Counted from the stretch's first letter, positions 8,908 to 19,771 are shown. The stretch is 64,000 nucleotides of DNA from Lusitaniella coriacea LEGE 07157 (GCF_015207425.1 NZ_JADEWZ010000006.1:62001-126000); one strand, 5' to 3'. Notes: generated by a model from the letters alone, not told the origin. Made by a program: numbers and translations.

Positions 8908-11271
8908 CTATTGTTCGGGTTTGCGCTGAATTGTTTTGAGGAGCAGGCGGCGTTCGGCTCGCGCGATCGCGCGACGGGTTTGGGGAACGGCATCGGGTTC
9001 GACAGAAATGGCAGTCATTCCCCATTCCACGAGGCGATCGATAATTTCTGGGTAGAGAACGGGGGCTTGACCGCAAATGGAGCAAGGAATATCGAGGGAT
9101 TTTGCCCGTTCGATCAATTGCGCGATCGCGCCCAGCACCGCAGGATTGCGCTCGTCAAAATCTTGCGCCCACTCTTCTTGTCCCCGTTCGACCCCCAAAA
9201 GGAGTTGAGCGAGATCGTTGGTTCCCAAAGAAATGCCCCGAACGCCTGCTCTCACGTATTCTGGCAGGAGAAAATAAACCGATGGGACTTCTGCCATAAT
9301 CCAGATTTCAAAGGCTTCATGGCTCATTAAACCCATTTTCTGGGCGCGATCGCGGCAAAAGACAAATTCTTGGGGACTGCGGACAAAAGGCAGCATTAAA
9401 TTCACATTTCGGTAGCCGGCATTTTGCACCCTGACCAAGGCTTCGAGTTCGAGATCGAACAGCGTTGGGTCTAAGCGATAATTCAAGGTTCCTCGCCGTC
9501 CCAATAAGGGATTAGACGCGGCTGGGCTTGAAGGTTCAGGTGAAGAGAAAGGGGGAAATTCCGGCAAGCGCCAATCCGTAGAGCGATAAAAAACGGGTCG
9601 GGGAAAAAACTGGCGGGCAAACTCCACCACGCAATCGCTTAACTGTTCGACCGAACGGGTTTTATTCTGCGGTTGCACCCACTCGCTCAAGGATTGAGAA
9701 TTGAGAAGGGATAAAATCGTTAATTCAGAGCGAATCAAACCAATCCCATCCACCGGGAGAGCTGCTGCTTGGGCTGCACGGCTGGGTTGACTGAGATTCA
9801 CCAGGATTTGAGTGGCAATCGGGACAAAAGATTCAGAATCGGGCGAGAGCTTGGCAGAAAGCGTTTCTCCCGGTCGAGCGCGGCGAATTTCGCCCCTGAT
9901 TCCGTCAATGAATAAAGATTCGCCACTTTCGATCGCCTCCGTTGCGCCGGAAACCCCCACAAGAGCAGGAATGCTCAACTCCCGCGCGAGGATGGCAGCG
10001 TGACTGGTCATGCCCCCTTGTTCGGTGACAACCCCTGCGGCTTTTTGGAGAAGTGGCAGCCATTCTGGGGTGACAGTTGGCGTAACCAGAATTCTGCCAG
10101 AAGGAACGATTGGAAATGGTTGAGTTGCGGTGTGAATGACTTGTGCGGGAGCGATCGCGCTTCCTGGCGATGCGGAAATCCCTTTGAGAGAGAAAGTTTT
10201 TGGTTTTGACCCTAGAGGCAAAGGCTCAGGCATGGGGTTAAGGGAGGCAACACTCTTGCGATAGGAACTAATTTGAACGAGAAAAAAGCGCCGGCTGCCT
10301 TTTGGCAAATCCCCTTGAGATTGCGCTGCATCCCGCACATAAGCCCACTCGATGTAGCAAATCGTACTGTGTTTGGCAATGAGGTTCTGTACCAAAGCAA
10401 TCAATTCCGAGAGTGCGTCGGGATCGAGTACTGCCTGTTGTGGGCGTTCGTCGCTGAGGGGATGCGTTTCCAGGCAATTGGGATCGATCGCCCGGTCGCC
10501 GGAATCCTTGAGGGTTGGGGGAATTGGCTCTTTTAGACCGTAAGCAAGCGGTTGATTGCCCAACTGCTGCGTCTCAACGCTTCCGGTTGACTCTTGGATC
10601 GAGTAGCAATCGGGTCGAACTTCACCCCGTACCCAACTCTGTCCGAGTCCGCGCGCGGCAAAGATCGAGGTGCCTTGGGCATTGCGTTCGATACGACCCG
10701 AAGCGATTGCTTCAGGAAGCGGTTGAACTAAGAGGGCGAGATCGATCGCTTTGAGACGAAGACCTTGACGCAGCCAGTAAAACAAGCAATTGGCTCGAAA
10801 GAGTTCCGCCCAAACTTGTTTGAGGGTGGTTTCAAGGGCTTGAGGCTGGCACCAGCAGGCGCGCGATCGCATCAAACCGGAAAAATCTTGCTCGCGGGCA
10901 AGGGGCAAAGCCAAAGAAGGGCGAACAATTAACGTCGCAGATTGTAACTGCTCTGCCGCCGCAAAAAAGCTTTCTCGCCATTCTTTTGGAAATTCGGTCT
11001 TGGCAATCCCAAGTCGCACTCGCCGCGCCACAATCTGTAAGGCTTTATAGTCGTTAATATCGACGTGTAAAGACGAATCCGATAAATCCGACAAGAGGGG
11101 ATCGACTTGCCCCAAAATCTTCAAGAATTCTCGAAATGTGGGTGTTGGGATCGCGAAACCCGGAAGTACGGGGTATCCCTGCTGCTTGATATAAGCCAAA
11201 GCACAGGCTTTTCCTCCAACCCGTGCAAACTCTGAAGGTTGGATTTGGCTGAGCCAACGAAGAGATTTCAC
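8908..11271 (-). CDS. PEP synthase / pyruvate phosphate dikinase-like protein
   Basis: The order is that of phosphoenolpyruvate synthases: an ATP-grasp region at the N-terminus (VGGKACAL, then IVRPSLALP), a mobile phospho-histidine domain with GGMTSHAAILARE (His near residue 423), and a C-terminal PEP-utilising barrel with GIGLIRSE, EVPSVYFLL, SLGTNDLAQL and a catalytic-type cysteine in SICGQAP near 733. Known members convert pyruvate and ATP to PEP, AMP and phosphate. The ATP-grasp part is more divergent than the rest, so true substrate is uncertain. A GTG at 11269-11271 is preferred because the homologous-looking sequence begins there; a TTG at 11329-11331, just after the upstream stop, would add 20 unremarkable residues. 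It follows the YheT-like hydrolase gene closely and may be co-transcribed. Confidence 0.82.
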   Translation of the reverse strand: MKSLRWLSQIQPSEFARVGGKACALAYIKQQGYPVLPGFAIPTPTFREFLKILGQVDPLLSDLSDSSLHVDINDYKALQIVARRVRLGIAKTEFPKEWRESFFAAAEQLQSATLIVRPSLALPLAREQDFSGLMRSRACWCQPQALETTLKQVWAELFRANCLFYWLRQGLRLKAIDLALLVQPLPEAIASGRIERNAQGTSIFAARGLGQSWVRGEVRPDCYSIQESTGSVETQQLGNQPLAYGLKEPIPPTLKDSGDRAIDPNCLETHPLSDERPQQAVLDPDALSELIALVQNLIAKHSTICYIEWAYVRDAAQSQGDLPKGSRRFFLVQISSYRKSVASLNPMPEPLPLGSKPKTFSLKGISASPGSAIAPAQVIHTATQPFPIVPSGRILVTPTVTPEWLPLLQKAAGVVTEQGGMTSHAAILARELSIPALVGVSGATEAIESGESLFIDGIRGEIRRARPGETLSAKLSPDSESFVPIATQILVNLSQPSRAAQAAALPVDGIGLIRSELTILSLLNSQSLSEWVQPQNKTRSVEQLSDCVVEFARQFFPRPVFYRSTDWRLPEFPPFSSPEPSSPAASNPLLGRRGTLNYRLDPTLFDLELEALVRVQNAGYRNVNLMLPFVRSPQEFVFCRDRAQKMGLMSHEAFEIWIMAEVPSVYFLLPEYVRAGVRGISLGTNDLAQLLLGVERGQEEWAQDFDERNPAVLGAIAQLIERAKSLDIPCSICGQAPVLYPEIIDRLVEWGMTAISVEPDAVPQTRRAIARAERRLLLKTIQRKPEQ

Positions 11272-11334
11272 TCGATTTGTTAAGCATTTGTACTCGCTCG
11301 CCTTAAGTTTACCAAAACATTTGAGCCTCAAACC

Positions 11335-12429
11335 TCACTTCTGGGGCTGGAATGTTTCGCCTTCTAGCAACGCTTCGCAAAATCCTAACATTCGATTCAA
11401 ACCCCAAAAACAATCTTCTGGCTTCGTCGAAGACCCCACATGAGAGACATGACCGCCGTGTTGGGTTAAGAGCAAATGGGCAAAAGGGTTATGCTGCATC
11501 CGCCGTTCGAGTTCTGGCACGAGAGAGGGATCGAACATGGGATCGTCTGCGGCATAAATGACCGAGTACGGTCGCTTTAATTCCTCCAAAAGATATAAAC
11601 CGCTAGTTTTTTGATAGTACTCCGTTGTTGTGGCAAACCCGTAGTAATCGATAACCATTTCGCGATCGAAGGCGCGAATCGAGTCAACGCGCGATGCCGC
11701 ACCCGGTTTGACCGCATGGGGAAATCGTTGGGTGCGTTTTTTCGCCTCTATTTTCAATTCCTTCGTCAATGCCGCTTCAATTTTTCGTCCCGCCCAAGTC
11801 GTTTGTAAATAATCCAAAGAACGATTGGACTCTAGATTGGGAGAAAGAACTACACCCCCGCGAATCAGATCGCACTCAGCCTCCTCAGCCGCTTTTAGAC
11901 CCCACAGCACAAGCTGACCCCCCAAAGAAAATCCCGCTAATATGACCGGAGTCGGACAGCCCAGCGTGATTAACTGCCGTGCCAAACGGACTTGATCTTC
12001 TCCTTCTCGCCAACCGTCAGAGGAGGGAACGGGGGAGAGTTCTGCGGTTTTGCCGTGACTCCGCCAATCGTAGCGCAGCACCGCCCAATTTTGAGCGTAG
12101 GCTTTGGCGGCGAGAACGTTGGCGTACCAAGCCTGTTGAGTCGTTCCGGTAATGCCGTAGTTCAGGATTAAGGTTGCTTTGGAATGGGGCGGACAACTCC
12201 ACTGTCCCCAAAGGGGAACATCTTCCGCACCAAAAAAAACCTGTTCTTGCCAGGGAATTGCGGGCAAAGGAGAAAACCAAGGGGCGCGTTCTTGCCACCA
12301 AGACCAAGTTTTGCCGTAGAAAAAGCTAGTGGCTAAGGTTTGAGCGAAGCCATCTTTTAAGTACCAGGGAGTGCGATAAGGAATTTCTTGGGCGAATTCT
12401 AGGGTTTTGAGAGATTGGAACCGAACCAT
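11335..12429 (-). CDS. Alpha/beta hydrolase, YheT-like
   Basis: A 364-residue protein of the YheT/ABHD hydrolase family. An oxyanion region (ILNYGITGTT), a RYDWRSHGKT segment, the nucleophile elbow GFSLGG (about 166-171), an aspartate in YAADDPMFD (about 292) and a histidine in QHGGHVSH (about 325) give a complete Ser-Asp-His triad. Bacterial relatives are poorly defined esterases, some thought to act on lipids. No signal peptide is evident. The gene sits just upstream of the PEP-synthase-like gene, with 4 nt to the alternative start of that gene, so they may be translated from one message. Confidence 0.88.
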   Translation of the reverse strand: MVRFQSLKTLEFAQEIPYRTPWYLKDGFAQTLATSFFYGKTWSWWQERAPWFSPLPAIPWQEQVFFGAEDVPLWGQWSCPPHSKATLILNYGITGTTQQAWYANVLAAKAYAQNWAVLRYDWRSHGKTAELSPVPSSDGWREGEDQVRLARQLITLGCPTPVILAGFSLGGQLVLWGLKAAEEAECDLIRGGVVLSPNLESNRSLDYLQTTWAGRKIEAALTKELKIEAKKRTQRFPHAVKPGAASRVDSIRAFDREMVIDYYGFATTTEYYQKTSGLYLLEELKRPYSVIYAADDPMFDPSLVPELERRMQHNPFAHLLLTQHGGHVSHVGSSTKPEDCFWGLNRMLGFCEALLEGETFQPQK

Positions 12430-12508
12430 AAAAATTTCTCGTCACAACTTGATGTGGAAAAAGTATTCGATTCCCCTGGGAATTAATGACAATCTATTCC
12501 AAGATGTT

Positions 12509-13432
12509 TTAGTTATCCTCATCGGGATTCGTTTCGGGTTCTTCCTCAATGGGTTCGGTTTCGACTTCTGCCGAATTTTCCGGTTCTAGGGAGAGTTCTT
12601 CGATTTCTTGTTGGATTTGATCCTTATACTTCGGCGGTGCAAGGGATACGGCGGAGGTAAATAGGGATTTAGCTGTTGTGTATTGACCCTGTTCTTTGAG
12701 GATTAGGGCTTTGGCAAAGAGGGGGCGAAAATCTTGGGGATTGGATTCAATGGCTTGATCGTAAACCGCGATCGCTTCGGTGAAGCGATCCTGGCGAACG
12801 TAAACTTGACCGAGGAGGAGTTGAATCGAGGTGACATCAATGCTTCCAGGATTGGCGAGGTTTGCTTGGGTTGCCAATTTTAACGTGTCTTGCAGCCGTC
12901 CGATCGCGCCCTCTGGACGATCTTGCTGAATTTGCAGGTTCACCATACCCTGAAGGGCTTTAATATTGCCGGGATTGTCTTTTAAAACGGTTTCGTAAGC
13001 CGCAAATGCACCTTCATAGTCGCCCACCTGTCGCTTGCCTTCTGCCAGCAAGATGGTGTAGTCCGGTTGTTGAGCCTTGAGCTTCGCTAGGGTTTCGAGG
13101 GGTTCGAGAGCTGCGGTTAAATAGCCCTGCTGCAAGCGAACTTCAACCAATCCTTGAAGGGCGGTCGCATTTTCTGGCTCTCGCTGAAGCACGAGTTCAT
13201 AACCTTTCGCCTTCGTTTCTAGCTCCTGTTGCTGTTCGGGAGACAGTTGTTGAACAGAGGCAGAAGCGGACTTCGGGGAAATAGCCACCTGGTTATTCTT
13301 GAGAATCCCACTGAGCAATGGCAGCAGGGAAAAACCGACAAAGGCTAAAACCGACAACACGATAACTAAATAAAGCCAGCTACTTCGCTTTTTAGATGTT
13401 TTCACCGTCCGGAACCCAAAACGACAACTCAT
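12509..13432 (-). CDS. TPR-repeat membrane-anchored protein
   Basis: A 307-residue protein with a positively charged N-terminus and one membrane helix (about 16-40: LYLVIVLSVLAF...), followed by several tetratricopeptide repeats from about residue 75 to 275 (for example GYELVLQREPENATALQGL, YETVLKDNPGNIKALQGM, YDQAIESNPQDFRPLFAKA). The C-terminus is strongly acidic (EVETEPIEEEPETNPDEDN). Such proteins usually scaffold complexes at the membrane; no specific partner can be read here. A GTG at residue 10 is an alternative start. It is divergent from the gene at 13772 across a 340 bp spacer. Confidence 0.85.
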   Translation of the reverse strand: MSCRFGFRTVKTSKKRSSWLYLVIVLSVLAFVGFSLLPLLSGILKNNQVAISPKSASASVQQLSPEQQQELETKAKGYELVLQREPENATALQGLVEVRLQQGYLTAALEPLETLAKLKAQQPDYTILLAEGKRQVGDYEGAFAAYETVLKDNPGNIKALQGMVNLQIQQDRPEGAIGRLQDTLKLATQANLANPGSIDVTSIQLLLGQVYVRQDRFTEAIAVYDQAIESNPQDFRPLFAKALILKEQGQYTTAKSLFTSAVSLAPPKYKDQIQQEIEELSLEPENSAEVETEPIEEEPETNPDEDN

Positions 13433-13771
13433 TTTAATACATTGCCTCTCCAGAAGGACAATTTTTTAATCCAGTAAGAGTTAAACCCCATTTTTCGATC
13501 CACTATTACAAAAAACTTAAAAATTCAAAAATTCGTGCGGATATACCGACCAAAGCCTTGGATTGATTACAATAAGCAAACTTAAGATTGAAGAAGGTTG
13601 CTTTGCTGTCTGGGTTTTTGAGCTTGCTAATGCTGAGGTCGCAAGTCTTGGGCTAGCATGGAAAACAGGACTGTAGAGTTCTTCTTTGTCTAAGTTACCG
13701 AACTTCGCCCTTTTGAGGGCTATTGTTGACTCCCTTACGGGAATTGTGTATCTCCGCTACAAGGAGTGTTT
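13433..13771. promoter_or_regulatory. Divergent promoter region and structured leader of the 13772 gene
   Basis: This 339 bp spacer must hold promoters for both the TPR gene and the plus-strand gene at 13772. Close to the latter, two small hairpins lie in succession: GCCCT-TTTG-AGGGC at 13706-13719 and TCCC-TTAC-GGGA at 13730-13741. They are followed by the ribosome site AAGGAG at 13761-13766, 5 nt before the ATG. A leader that folds just upstream of the ribosome site could control translation; that is inference from the layout. Confidence 0.35.
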
Positions 13772-14833
13772 ATGAATTCCTCTGTGAATCGGTTTGCCGA
13801 ATCACCCGAACCTTCTAGCGAAAAATCGCCTACATCCCCTAACGTGTCTAACCCAACTGCCCAAAGTCCTCCCGCATCCTCTTCTACTGCTCCATCTCCT
13901 GCAATCGATGGGGAGCAGAAAACAGCCTCGCCCAGAAAACACCCCATTCCCCCACCGAGCGAACCTCGCCAGAACCGAGCGATTGGTTTAGTGCGGGGAC
14001 TTTATGAGCCCTCTGACGAGCTATTGACGCGGGGACAGCTCACTACAACAGATGGCACCGCGATCGATGCCGTGCTGTTGGGTCGAGTCATTAGCTTGGT
14101 CAAAAATCACTTGGATTTAAATTTGCCCCATCTCTGGGTCGTTTATCCGCGCACTCGCATGGAAGATAGTGGGTTGCACGTTCAGATTGCTGGGGTTTGG
14201 GAACCCGAAGTCCTCGATCCAAAGCCTGACGAGTTACCTGCGACGGATTCTCCAACCGAGGACAGCGCAACCGTTGAAGAGGAGTCTTCAGCCGAAGATA
14301 GTCCTCAAACAGACGATAGCGCGCCGGCAATGGTTGCTACACCGCCCAAAGCACCCAAAGCACCCAATCCCGCACCCGATCGCGAGGAAGTCGAACCCAT
14401 TCGAGACGGTTATTTTTCCCTTCGCGGCGAAGTCATTTTTTATTCCCAGGAGGAAAAAAAGGCGGTCATTAAAATCCAACAGTCTCCCAAACGGGATTCA
14501 GATAAAGCAAAGTATTTCAAATTAAATCTCCAAGGTGCTTTCCCCAAGGAGAATGTTTTGGGGCATTTCTGGGATTTGCAGGTAATGCTCGAAGGTAGCA
14601 TCCTCACGATCGAGAAGGCGACAGATATTGGTCTGATGCCAATTAAGAAACGGAATAAAAAGTTCGATCGAACCAATCGAAAATCTTCCCGTCCGAAGTT
14701 TGCGCGAAAAAATCAGTCTTCGTCTTCTTATAAGCCCTCAACTTATAAGCCTTCGACGGGCGATGGAGCAACCCCCAAGCCGAGTACGTTCTCTAAACCC
14801 ATTCGGCGCGGCAGTAAAAAAGAAGAGTCGTAA
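13772..14833 (+). CDS. Conserved hypothetical protein with Pro/Ser-rich N-terminus and basic tail
   Basis: I do not recognise a named family. The first 70 residues are disordered-looking (Pro, Ser, Thr). Residues of about 70-150 form a globular part (IGLVRGLYEPSDELLTRG ... VVYPRTRMED), followed by an acidic linker rich in Asp/Glu/Ser. A second folded segment of about 210-295 begins DGYFSLRGEVIFYSQEEKK and looks like a beta-rich domain. The last 60 residues are very basic and low complexity, with YKPST repeated twice in tandem, which would suit nucleic-acid binding. ATG 13772 is chosen because AAGGAG precedes it by 5 nt; an in-frame GTG at 13766 overlaps that site. Confidence 0.8.
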   Translation: MNSSVNRFAESPEPSSEKSPTSPNVSNPTAQSPPASSSTAPSPAIDGEQKTASPRKHPIPPPSEPRQNRAIGLVRGLYEPSDELLTRGQLTTTDGTAIDAVLLGRVISLVKNHLDLNLPHLWVVYPRTRMEDSGLHVQIAGVWEPEVLDPKPDELPATDSPTEDSATVEEESSAEDSPQTDDSAPAMVATPPKAPKAPNPAPDREEVEPIRDGYFSLRGEVIFYSQEEKKAVIKIQQSPKRDSDKAKYFKLNLQGAFPKENVLGHFWDLQVMLEGSILTIEKATDIGLMPIKKRNKKFDRTNRKSSRPKFARKNQSSSSYKPSTYKPSTGDGATPKPSTFSKPIRRGSKKEES

Positions 14834-14867
14834 TTGGTCGCATCCTGTTAGTTCTTGCTGTGCCTAA

Positions 14868-15973
<1,106 letters not shown>

Positions 15974-16047
15974 CGGACTACTCCGCGATCGCTTTCTTTT
16001 ATCATGCAATATCTTGCATTGCAATACCAAGATTGCTCGCTATTTGT

Positions 16048-17256
16048 TCAAGGTTCTTCGTTTCGCCGATGCCACGCATCTAAAGCCATTCGATGCACGA
16101 CGCGCCAAGGTTGGTTATTTTCCCTTGCGAGAGTCGCGCAGTCTTCGTATTCCGGTTGGATGTTGAGGAGGGTTTCGCCTTGGGTTGCCACTTTGACGCG
16201 CACCGTACCGTAGGGAGTGTCAACGGCTTGGAGGGTGCGGTTGAGAATCGCGCGCTGTTGAGTGCGGTAGCGGATGCCGAGGGTGGTGGTTTCTCGAAAT
16301 AGAATGGTTTGGCACGCCGCGATGCGGTTGGGAGGACAGAGGACGGTGAGGAGGATGCCGGGACGGGATTTTTTCATGCCAATGGCTTGGGTGAAGACAT
16401 CGACAGCGCCTGCTTCAAAGAGCGCGTCAAAGGTGTAGCCGATGGCTTGGGGGTTGAGATCGTCGATTTGGGTTTCGAGGATGGCGATGGTTTCGGTGTT
16501 GTTGGGGAGAGCGCGCGCATTTTCTCCGGATTCGCCAATCCACAGCCGTAGGATATTAGGGATGGGTAATTCTTTAGAACCCGCTCCCAATCCAATGCGT
16601 TCGAGGTGCAAGGGTGGCGGGGAACCAAAGGATTGCGCGAGGGTTACCGCGATCGCGGCTCCTGTTGGCGTGACTAATTCGCACTCAATCCCATTACTAT
16701 AGATGGGGACGTTGCGCGTTTCCCACAATTTTAAAACCGCAGGAACGGGGACGGGGAGCAATCCATGAGCGGCTTTAACCCTGCCGCCTCCGGTGGGGAA
16801 TGCCGAACAATAGAGACAGTCGATTCCCAACCAGTCCAGTCCCAAACAGCTCCCTACGATGTCTACGATGGCATCCACCGCGCCGACTTCGTGAAAATGA
16901 ACTTTTTCGGGGGAAATGCCGTGGACGGCTCCTTCGGCAATAGCAAGGTTTTGGAAGACTTGTAAGCTCCAATCGCGGGCGCGGGGGGGGAGTGTTGCGT
17001 TTTGGATGGCTCGTTGGATATCGGGTAAATGGCGGTGGGTTGAAGAATGCTCGCTAGCCAGATTCACGCTGACTTTTGTTGCAATTTGACCCATCCGGTG
17101 GACTTTTTGAGCATTTAACTGGTACTCTTGCTCGAAGCCCAAGCTTTTGAGCCGTTCGATTAAATATTCCAGGGGTACGCCAGCATCGACTAGCGCGCCT
17201 AAAAACATATCTCCTGCAATTCCTGTCGGACAGTCTAAATAAGCAACTTTACTCAT
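16048..17256 (-). CDS. larC: Nickel-pincer cofactor biosynthesis protein LarC
   Basis: A 402-residue LarC/DUF111 protein. The start [26 protein letters not shown] is diagnostic, as are [16 protein letters not shown] and [13 protein letters not shown]. LarC inserts nickel into the pincer cofactor of lactate racemase-type enzymes in a CTP-dependent step. Some bacteria make it by a frameshift from two frames; here it is a single uninterrupted frame. LarB, LarE and LarA are not in the window. It is divergent from the YrdC/Sua5 gene with a 49 bp spacer containing two HIP1-type sites. Confidence 0.92.
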   Translation of the reverse strand: MSKVAYLDCPTGIAGDMFLGALVDAGVPLEYLIERLKSLGFEQEYQLNAQKVHRMGQIATKVSVNLASEHSSTHRHLPDIQRAIQNATLPPRARDWSLQVFQNLAIAEGAVHGISPEKVHFHEVGAVDAIVDIVGSCLGLDWLGIDCLYCSAFPTGGGRVKAAHGLLPVPVPAVLKLWETRNVPIYSNGIECELVTPTGAAIAVTLAQSFGSPPPLHLERIGLGAGSKELPIPNILRLWIGESGENARALPNNTETIAILETQIDDLNPQAIGYTFDALFEAGAVDVFTQAIGMKKSRPGILLTVLCPPNRIAACQTILFRETTTLGIRYRTQQRAILNRTLQAVDTPYGTVRVKVATQGETLLNIQPEYEDCATLARENNQPWRVVHRMALDAWHRRNEEP

Positions 17257-17305
17257 TCAATTTCAAATTTTGGCGCGATCGCGGATAACCGATCGTTCAA
17301 CGAAT

Positions 17306-17971
17306 ATGGCGACTTTATTTTCAATTCATCCGGAAAACCCACAAAATCGTAGCATAGAACAAATAACGGATGCGCTGCGCCGGGGAGCAATTATGCTCTA
17401 TCCCACAGATACAGTTTACGCGATCGGATGCGATCTGAATGTAAAATCAGCCGTCCAGCGCGTTCGGCAACTGAAGCAGCTTTCTAATGATAAACCGTTG
17501 ACTTTCCTCTGTTCTTCTCTCTCCAATATCTCTCAATATGCTTGGGTGAGCGATCGCGCCTACCGAACAATGAAGCGATTAATTCCGGGAACTTACACTT
17601 TTCTCCTCCCCGCCACAAAACTCGTTCCCAAACTGGTGATGAATCCCAAGCGGAAAACCACGGGAATTCGCGTTCCCGATCGCGCGGTGTGCCATGCTTT
17701 GCTTGAATCCCTCGGCAATCCTATCATTTCCACTTCAGCATCTTTACCCGATGAGAGCGACGACAACGGCGCATTACCCACGCTTTATTTGGAAAAACAG
17801 CACCTTTTTGACGCGCTAGACCCTTTAGTTGACATCATCATCGATGACGGTTCGGAGAATAATGTTCGGGTTTCCACCATTATCGACCTCACTGACGAGG
17901 AACCTGTGGTGGTTCGTCGGGGTCTTGGATGGGAAGCAGTGGAGGATTGGATGCCGTTGGCTGAGGCGTAA
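17306..17971 (+). CDS. YrdC/YciO/Sua5 family protein (L-threonylcarbamoyladenylate synthase type)
   Basis: A 221-residue single-domain YrdC-like protein. ALRRGAIMLYPTDTVYAIGCDLN carries the family signature, with KPLTFLCSS, IPGTYTFLLPAT and GIRVPDRAVCHALLES further on and STSASLPDE near the end. Sua5/YrdC/TsaC enzymes make threonylcarbamoyl-AMP for the t6A modification of ANN-decoding tRNAs. The YciO subgroup looks alike but its role is unclear, and I cannot separate the two by eye. ATG 17306 is chosen because the fold begins immediately after it; an upstream start at 17270 would overlap the spacer. Confidence 0.9.
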   Translation: MATLFSIHPENPQNRSIEQITDALRRGAIMLYPTDTVYAIGCDLNVKSAVQRVRQLKQLSNDKPLTFLCSSLSNISQYAWVSDRAYRTMKRLIPGTYTFLLPATKLVPKLVMNPKRKTTGIRVPDRAVCHALLESLGNPIISTSASLPDESDDNGALPTLYLEKQHLFDALDPLVDIIIDDGSENNVRVSTIIDLTDEEPVVVRRGLGWEAVEDWMPLAEA

Positions 17972-18334
17972 TCGATGAGGGTGCAAAATCTGGGAATGCG
18001 GCGAAAATAGCCCCACAGAGGACGCACAATCGATTCCGATTGCCTTATACCAGTTAAGCGACTGGCTATTTTTGAGCTGGTTTTGATGTTCCTCAATTTT
18101 GAGATGAAATTGAGGATGTAAGCCAGGTGGAATAGAGGTCTTACGGGTTGAAACGATCTCTTGGACTTGGGTTCATTTTATTGCGCGATCGCGATAACTC
18201 TGGGTTGTGACACATCCAACCTCCATCATTGCTGGGGTGCAACCTACAGTAAAAGTATCGAGGCAAGCAAAGCAGCACAAAGCACTGCAACCCCTCAATA
18301 CCAGTCGTGTAACACTCTACCCAGTGCAACTACC
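17972..18334. promoter_or_regulatory. Upstream region of the hetZ-like gene with a perfect stem-loop
   Basis: A 363 bp spacer with no credible gene. It holds a perfect hairpin CCTCAATTT (18091-18099), loop of 7 nt, AAATTGAGG (18107-18115). There is no T-run on either side, so it is not an obvious terminator and may be a regulatory fold or operator. I looked for the NtcA consensus GTA-N8-TAC and did not find it; a near match GTA-N6-TAC lies at about 18309-18320. Confidence 0.35.
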
Positions 18335-19519
18335 ATGAACGTCAAAGTTTTCAACTCCACCGAACAATCTCAACCCACACAACCCACAACCGAATACTTC
18401 TCACTCCAACAAGTTCTACTCGCAGAAGTCAAAGAAAAGTTAGGGTCTAACTCCCGTTCCGTACAGGCGGTTATTGGTCGAATTACCCAGGAAGTCGAAC
18501 GAGTGTGCAGCAAGAGCAAGCGCATTCAAAATTCCGGTGATATTCGCTCTCACCTCCTCTATTTGGGTCACCACCGCCTTGATAAGTGCCTGTCCTATTA
18601 CGAACTCGGATCTAAGCAAGGGCGCGTGGAACTCCACAGCAACTTGAGCGTAATGGTTTATCGCCATATTGCCCAAGCACGGATGCAGTTAGGGTTTTCC
18701 GCTCGGTACAACTTGATTGAGGACTTCCTGCAAGACTTTTACGTTGAGTCTTTACGCGCTTTTCGTAAGGAAAATGAAGTCCCCGGCGATTACCAACCCC
18801 GCACGCAAATCGAATTGGCGGAGTATATGACCTTTACCGAACAGTACGCCAAGCGCCGCGTAACGCTGCCCAATGGATATTCCCAGCAGTTGATCGTTTT
18901 GCGGGCGCAAAGCTTCGCTCGTCGCCAACCCAAGGAAACCGCAGTGGACATCGAGCAAGCGGCAGAATACCCCAAAGGCGAAGAGGCGCAGGCTCAAAGC
19001 CGTTCGGCTGCGGTGCAACAGGTTCGCTCTCAGATGGTTGCAGACTGCCCCGATCCTTGGGAAAATGTGCGACGCGATCGCGTGGTTAATTCTCTGTTCC
19101 ATTATCTCGAATCCCAGGGCTATGAAGACTGCGCCAACTACCTCGCTCTCAAGCTCCAAGACCGCAGTGCGGCGGAAATCGACGAAATTCTCGGCTTGAC
19201 TCCCCGCGAACGGGACTACCTGCAACAGCGCTTTAAGTACCACGTTGAAAAGTTCTCCCGCGCCTCGGAAAATTGGAAGTTGGTTCATGAATGGCTCGGT
19301 GCGGATCTCGACCAAAAATTGGGAATGACCAGTGCCAAGTGGCAGCGTTTTGTCGAACGTCTCTCTGTGAAGCAAAAGCAGCTTTTAGAGTGCAAGCAAC
19401 AGCAAAAAAGCGATACGGAAATCATGGAATCCCTAGGCTTAACCGCCAAAAAACTCCAAAAGCAGTGGACCCAGGTTCTAGAGTTGGCAGCACAGATGCG
19501 AAATAGCGATGAGAACTAA
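18335..19519 (+). CDS. hetZ: HetZ-like regulatory protein
   Basis: A 394-residue protein that I recognise as HetZ-like from its length and from segments such as TTEYFSLQQVLLAEVKEKLG, LLYLGHHRLDKCLSYY and LIEDFLQDFYVESLRAF. In Anabaena HetZ is a DNA-binding protein needed for heterocyst differentiation and related to PatU; homologues also occur in filamentous species that make no heterocysts. The C-terminal half (DRSAAEIDEILGLTPRERDYLQQRFK and DTEIMESLGLTAKKLQKQW) looks like two sigma-factor-type helix-turn-helices. ATG 18335 is used; an upstream ATG at 18161 would add 58 low-complexity residues. No patU or hetP gene lies beside it. Confidence 0.72.
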   Translation: MNVKVFNSTEQSQPTQPTTEYFSLQQVLLAEVKEKLGSNSRSVQAVIGRITQEVERVCSKSKRIQNSGDIRSHLLYLGHHRLDKCLSYYELGSKQGRVELHSNLSVMVYRHIAQARMQLGFSARYNLIEDFLQDFYVESLRAFRKENEVPGDYQPRTQIELAEYMTFTEQYAKRRVTLPNGYSQQLIVLRAQSFARRQPKETAVDIEQAAEYPKGEEAQAQSRSAAVQQVRSQMVADCPDPWENVRRDRVVNSLFHYLESQGYEDCANYLALKLQDRSAAEIDEILGLTPRERDYLQQRFKYHVEKFSRASENWKLVHEWLGADLDQKLGMTSAKWQRFVERLSVKQKQLLECKQQQKSDTEIMESLGLTAKKLQKQWTQVLELAAQMRNSDEN

Positions 19520-19771
19520 GAAAGTGCAAGGGGGAGTTACCCAAATGCCCGAAATGCATCAAACCTTCCCCTGCGATTTCTTCCCCTCAGACAGAGGCAG
19601 TATAATGTTTAACTTGCATCAATGTTCCGATTATCGGGTTTTGCTCCATTTGTTATCAGCACGCGCGTTCGACAGGAAATAGATTACTATCGCGATCGCG
19701 GACTTGTTACCCCCATCTCACCGATAATGGGACTCACCCCAATAAAATTGCGAGTTTAAAACCTATCGCTT

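Noticed and set aside
18091-18115. The hairpin before hetZ as an intrinsic terminator
   Set aside because: Neither strand has a T-run after the stem, and the stem is AT-rich.
18752-19375. A 207-codon minus-strand frame inside the hetZ-like gene
   Set aside because: Antisense shadow of a well-supported gene; no ribosome site or motif.
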